Shown here piece after piece: positions 6,921-10,643 of a DNA stretch of 10,643 nt (position 1 is the stretch's first letter; each line of letters opens with the position of its first letter). The notes below the pieces were generated by a model. It was not told the origin of the DNA. It saw only the letters and a list, made by a program, of their open reading frames with translations, and ran no database searches. The position numbers and the translations under genes were made by a program. This DNA comes from Planctomycetota bacterium (GTDB lineage Bacteria; Planctomycetota; PUPC01; JACPCR01): assembly GCA_030740295.1 (NCBI GenBank), contig JASLXP010001183.1, forward strand, positions 1-10,643, in the 5' to 3' direction.

Positions 6921-9900
6921 CTACTCTGGTGTCTGGCTCTCCATCTCCTTCTCCAACTCCTCTTTCTCTCTCTCCGCTTCGACCGAGATCCGTCTTTCCA
7001 TTTCTTCCTCTTCTCTCTGTTTCCGTTTCTCTTCTTCGGCCTTGGCCTTCTCCTGTTTTTCGATAATTCCTGCCGGCGGCTCGACGCCCAAGGTCTCGTA
7101 ACCACGCAGGGTAAGCTCCAGCTTGTAGGCGGGCTCGACGAGACGCCAGATCAGGAGCTGTTTTCGAATGTCCTTCAGGAAGCCTGTGTTCATGCGCCTC
7201 CAGGTATCGACTTCGCCGGATGCGCGGTCTATGAAGAAACGCATGACATCCACGCTCGGGTCGTCCGGCGCGGTCATGGTTTCGATCCGCACCCACTGGC
7301 TGATGCCCATGTCGAGCGGTGCGATCCAGACGATGCTCGACATCACGTAGATCTCTTCTTCCGAATCTTCTTTTAGCTTGAGCTCGATCTGGTCCGCACA
7401 GAATCGGCCTATCGAATCTTCGTCGTGCGCTTTGAAGTAATCAAACAGGAACGTATTGATTGCGACCGCTTCCGCCTTGCTGACGGTGAACGGAAAGTCG
7501 AACACCCAGTGATCGCCGTCCGGCTTGGGCAGCCTGAGCTTGCGGGTTTCATCGGGCACGGAAAGCTCGGCCGCTTTCTTGGCTGGGAACAAGGTCGACA
7601 GAATCACAGTAGCGACGACGATGAGGGTGGTGACCACCGCGGAAGTAGCGGAATAATTGAGGCTGAGCTCTTTCCAGATGCCGAACGAGACAATGATGAA
7701 CGCGACGCTCTGCCCGAGCAGATAGCCGAGGATAGCCCCGAGCGTGGCGTATACGCACGATTCAGCAAGGAACAGCGCGCCGATGTGCATGGGCGCCAGA
7801 CCGACCGCGGCATAGATGCTGATCTCGCGCGTTCTTTCATAAACGGAGCCGAGCATCGTGTTAAAAACAATGAGCGCGGCGATAAGAATCGGAATGGCAA
7901 GACTCGATAGCCCGGCAACGCTGAGTGAATCACGCGAGCTGTAAAGCCAGACGGTACCTTTGGCAGCTTCCTTATCTTTCATGCCGGCGAACAGGATCAG
8001 CTTCAGGCGTTTCACATACTTTTCGAGAAGCTCTTTGAGCTCAGCCTTAGACAGCTCTGCAAGCCGCACGGCGACCGATTGCAGCGAAGCGCCAAGCTGC
8101 ATTGAAAGCCCGGACGGAATGATCAGAACGTTATCGCCTTCCATATGTATATAGAGCTCAGGCAGCGCTTCTTCTGTGGCTTCCTCTTCTTCATCGCCCG
8201 ACGCCTCGCCCTGATCGCCTTCCTGGCGTTGCGACATCTCGATCCAGTCCACAGGCGTAAGGGGCTCGTTATCGAGGTCCCTGTTTTCGTACATGCTGCC
8301 GCCGTCGATGATACCGATCACCCGATACTCATTGCCGGATACCTTGACCCGATACTTGTCATCTCTGAACTCGTCCTGCCCGATACCGAGGAATTCGGCC
8401 ATGCGTTTGGGCACGACGCATACGAACTCGCCCTGCTCCTCCTCGGGCTTGAACCAGCGCCCCGCGACCAGCAATTTGTCGGGACGTGTGACCTCCGCCT
8501 CTGTCGAGCTGAGCCCGACCATGGCCATGGCCGAGTAAGACCTGCTTGGGTCATCCGCGTTAGTCACCTGAAGCGAGAGCGTACCGCCGACGTTCGGCGC
8601 GCTCTTCCATGTTCGCAATGCGATGCGGGCGCCTTTCTGTGTCTTGAAGAAATCTGCAATGCTGTAAAACGCGTGTTCCTCGAGCGCTCCCCAGTCTCGG
8701 CGCCTCAGCAGGATGCCCTGGTAGCTGGCCTCATAGTTCGAGGGGATGTCATTTACTTTGAGCTGCGTATCGAAGCTTGTGAATGACATCACGGTAAACG
8801 TCAGCAGAATCAGCGTGACACAGGTCAGCGCGGTGCGCATCTTGCGCCTTCTCATATTGGAGATGCCAAGGATGAACGCGGCCATGGTCGCGCTGCCCCG
8901 GGCCACATCCGCACCGTGGATGGCCGCGGTCTTCTGCCGCATTTTCGCCATCTGATCGTTGAACTTATTCAGCACGATTATGATGACCAACCCGCCCATC
9001 GCGAGGGTAAAGAAACCGTCCAGAATGATGACCGGGGTTTTTGAAATCCGGAATGCCGGATGAATGAAATGCAGAATGACATAAATCAGCATAAAGAAGC
9101 CACCGATACCGCCGAGCTGCTTGCGGACGTCCGGGAAGGCGAAGATCAGCCGCTCGGCAAAGAAGGCGAAGGGCAGCAGGATCGCAAAGTAAAAGATGAC
9201 GCCCTTGATGACATCGTTGGCCGTGCCCTGCACGCTTGGATACGCGCGTGCTTCGAGGGCCCAGGCTTCACGGGCTAGGTTCATGAAGCCGTCGTAGTTC
9301 TTCGATTCGAGCTCGGTATCGGCCTGTCGAAGTTTTTCTTTGGAGAGGGCGTGCAGGTCTTCCACGCGGCGGTTGCGAATACCGGTCGAACGCAGCTTCT
9401 CCATGCGCGCGTCATCCAGCACCCACATGTCCTTACCGGCACGGAAGGGCGAATGCACGATGCCTTGCTCGCGATCCTTCAGGGCAAAGCCCCGGCCCTC
9501 CACGAAGCGGTCACCCTTTTTGCGTTCTTCGCCCTCGAGGAACAGTCGCGAGTCATCTGAATTCAGCAGCGTGAATTTGTTGCCGAGAAGCCCGGCCCGG
9601 AAGATGAGCTTGACGTCGCTGTCCGGCTCGCCGAAGGCCACCGCGCAGGGCTCTGAATAAGAGGACGCGCCTTTCCTGCCCATAAACGTGGCAAAATATT
9701 TCGGAGCGGTGTTCGTGCGCGCATCCAGTATCGAGATGCTTCTCAGACTGGTGAAGTAGAGCTGATCGAGCAGGTCATAGATCATCAGCGACGAGCATTT
9801 GAAAAGCGGCAGGCGTGTATCCGTCTTGCGGGGGAGGCGGTGCTCGCCCGAGAGCTCGTGCTCGACCAGATTCCTGGTGGCCCAGGACCGCTCCCTTCCG

Positions 9901-10643
9901 CTGAGCGTGTAAGTCTTGCCCTTGTTCGTCGCCAGGTTGGCAATTTTTTCGATAGTGCCGTTCTTGGGATCGAGTTGAAAGGCCCACACTGCAAACCTCT
10001 TCCCACGCTCGCGGGTAACGCCGGGAACGCCAAAAGCGCCATGCTCGTTCGTAAACGAATAGGTGTGACCGCGAACCCCCATCATCGATTTGTTAGGCGT
10101 CAGGCCGACACTCGCCACCGCGCCGTAGACCGGAGTCTTCGGCAGGTAGGCAATCAGTGAATCTTCGATCACCTGCGCGTAGATATCGGAGAACATGTTC
10201 TTCTCCAGCTTAAACGTCAACGGCAGGTGGGGGTTGTTCAATACCTCGTAGAGCAGAGGGAAGATCAGTTTGGCCTGCTCTTTCAGGTTTTTCGCGTTAA
10301 AGGACTCGAAGACGTCGTCAGGCGTATCGATCAGCCCTCGGGTGTCGTTGGTTGTGACGAACGACAGAGATCCGATGCCGGCCAGGAGAGGGACTTCGCA
10401 ATCGAGGGCTATCTGATCGGGCATGTAGGAACGCCAGTCACGCCCCCGTTTGGGAACGACCCCGCTGACGATATCGGATTCGAGGTCGGGCAGGTCTTCT
10501 TTCACTGCCTCGGCCATATCGAGCAGCTTGTCCGCGATGGGCGCCATCTGCCGTTGGATGCGGAACTCCCCCGCGGCCCCGGCCTGATCATAGAAATTGC
10601 CTTTGTAGAAAAGGCCGAGCTGTTGGTTGCGGCTTGAGAGATC
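6921..10643 (-). CDS. Giant FtsX/MacB-type permease with extra N-terminal domain and coiled-coil tail; 5' end outside window
   Basis: The frame has no stop up to the right edge, so the N-terminus is missing; the ATG at 10547 is probably internal. Numbering from that codon, 1208 residues are visible plus 32 codons before it. Residues 1-440 are soluble; about 142-205 look beta-rich, with TNEHGAFGVPG like a carboxypeptidase-regulatory-type fold. Three helices follow (about 447-467, 481-500, 505-528). Then comes a standard FtsX core: first helix 567-589 after basic NMRRRKMR, a large outer domain, then helices at about 880-900, 923-958 and 970-989. VYERTREISIYAAVGL (about 900-915) is a clear FtsX signature. 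An acidic Glu-rich insert lies near 770-795. After the core is a cytoplasmic domain (about 990-1150) and a Glu/Lys/Arg coiled coil (about 1160-1205). FtsX-type proteins transmit ATPase work to the envelope (lipoprotein export, efflux, hydrolase control); the specific task is unknown. No ATPase gene is adjacent in the visible part. Confidence 0.9.
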   Translation of the reverse strand, partial: DLSSRNQQLGLFYKGNFYDQAGAAGEFRIQRQMAPIADKLLDMAEAVKEDLPDLESDIVSGVVPKRGRDWRSYMPDQIALDCEVPLLAGIGSLSFVTTNDTRGLIDTPDDVFESFNAKNLKEQAKLIFPLLYEVLNNPHLPLTFKLEKNMFSDIYAQVIEDSLIAYLPKTPVYGAVASVGLTPNKSMMGVRGHTYSFTNEHGAFGVPGVTRERGKRFAVWAFQLDPKNGTIEKIANLATNKGKTYTLSGRERSWATRNLVEHELSGEHRLPRKTDTRLPLFKCSSLMIYDLLDQLYFTSLRSISILDARTNTAPKYFATFMGRKGASSYSEPCAVAFGEPDSDVKLIFRAGLLGNKFTLLNSDDSRLFLEGEERKKGDRFVEGRGFALKDREQGIVHSPFRAGKDMWVLDDARMEKLRSTGIRNRRVEDLHALSKEKLRQADTELESKNYDGFMNLAREAWALEARAYPSVQGTANDVIKGVIFYFAILLPFAFFAERLIFAFPDVRKQLGGIGGFFMLIYVILHFIHPAFRISKTPVIILDGFFTLAMGGLVIIIVLNKFNDQMAKMRQKTAAIHGADVARGSATMAAFILGISNMRRRKMRTALTCVTLILLTFTVMSFTSFDTQLKVNDIPSNYEASYQGILLRRRDWGALEEHAFYSIADFFKTQKGARIALRTWKSAPNVGGTLSLQVTNADDPSRSYSAMAMVGLSSTEAEVTRPDKLLVAGRWFKPEEEQGEFVCVVPKRMAEFLGIGQDEFRDDKYRVKVSGNEYRVIGIIDGGSMYENRDLDNEPLTPVDWIEMSQRQEGDQGEASGDEEEEATEEALPELYIHMEGDNVLIIPSGLSMQLGASLQSVAVRLAELSKAELKELLEKYVKRLKLILFAGMKDKEAAKGTVWLYSSRDSLSVAGLSSLAIPILIAALIVFNTMLGSVYERTREISIYAAVGLAPMHIGALFLAESCVYATLGAILGYLLGQSVAFIIVSFGIWKELSLNYSATSAVVTTLIVVATVILSTLFPAKKAAELSVPDETRKLRLPKPDGDHWVFDFPFTVSKAEAVAINTFLFDYFKAHDEDSIGRFCADQIELKLKEDSEEEIYVMSSIVWIAPLDMGISQWVRIETMTAPDDPSVDVMRFFIDRASGEVDTWRRMNTGFLKDIRKQLLIWRLVEPAYKLELTLRGYETLGVEPPAGIIEKQEKAKAEEEKRKQREEEEMERRISVEAEREKEELEKEMESQTPE
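6940..7060. other. Strong purine/pyrimidine strand asymmetry
   Basis: The plus strand is dominated by C and T here, with runs such as TCTTTCTCTCTCTCC near 6961 and TTTCTTCCTCTTCTCTCTG near 7001. It is explained at least in part by the Glu/Lys/Arg codons of the coiled-coil tail on the minus strand. It is broken by scattered purines and is not an exact repeat. Confidence 0.7.

Noticed and set aside
6884..7105. N-terminal extension of the OPT-like protein by 74 residues
   Set aside because: The extension is a run of Arg/Lys that is the frame-shifted shadow of the Glu/Lys coiled-coil codons of the upstream gene. The ATG at 6883 gives a normal start, 37 bases after that gene's stop.
6639..7376. 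Plus-strand frame with a Phe/Leu/Ser-rich hydrophobic stretch that mimics membrane helices
   Set aside because: The hydrophobic run is the reverse complement of the purine-rich coiled-coil codons (GAG/AAG read backwards as CTC/CTT). It has no independent support.
8145..8786. Plus-strand frame of 213 codons opposite the FtsX-type gene
   Set aside because: Antisense to a continuous gene; low-quality composition, no motif, no promoter or ribosome binding site.
10545..10547. ATG at 10547 as the true start of the FtsX-type protein
   Set aside because: The same frame continues without a stop to the window edge and stays protein-like (for example GLFYKGNFYDQAGAAGEF). Predicted topology also requires an export signal further upstream.

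Overview
The window reads as a stretch of chromosome from an uncultured or environmental Gram-negative-type bacterium. The mix of genes (a formylglycine-type sulfatase, a NatA-like ABC ATPase with a GYMPD Q-loop, an OPT-like carrier and a giant FtsX-type protein) is the kind I associate with Planctomycetota, Hydrogenedentota, Poribacteria, Sumerlaeota and related lineages. The moderately high GC content and dense coding fit that, but no marker gene here fixes the phylum. I see no tRNA, rRNA, CRISPR array, insertion sequence or phage gene.

Left arm, plus strand: the 3' end of an S1-family sulfatase (1-630). A 127-base gap follows, then an exported, membrane-anchored 798-residue protein of unknown function (758-3154). 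It has a signal peptide, a beta-rich domain, a GATase/flavodoxin-like fold, two membrane helices and a large extracytoplasmic C-terminal part. Two bases after its stop lies an ABC-2/NatA-type ATPase (3157-4077) whose strong ribosome binding site is inside the end of the upstream gene. After 92 bases comes a short extended-type SDR resembling uronate dehydrogenase (4170-4928).

Right arm, minus strand: a gene entering from beyond the right edge (6921 to >10643) encodes a very large FtsX/MacB-type permease. It has an N-terminal extracytoplasmic region, three extra membrane helices, a standard four-helix FtsX core, a cytoplasmic C-terminal domain and a highly charged coiled-coil tail. It is followed 37 bases later by a 649-residue polytopic carrier-like protein related to the OPT superfamily (4934-6883). 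The two arms converge tail to tail with only 5 bases between stop codons. A perfect hairpin with a short T-run just inside the opposing gene may end plus-strand transcription.

How the genes may work together: both arms are mostly envelope machinery. The plus arm has an ABC ATPase paired with an exported two-helix protein but no ABC-2 permease beside it. The minus arm has an FtsX-type permease with no ATPase beside it in the window. Whether they form one system is an inference. The sulfatase and the uronate-dehydrogenase-like SDR would both suit use of sulfated, uronate-containing polysaccharide, but they are separated by the envelope genes. All intergenic gaps are below 130 bases. The one between 631 and 757 contains no convincing promoter, and the one between 4078 and 4169 contains only a ribosome binding site.
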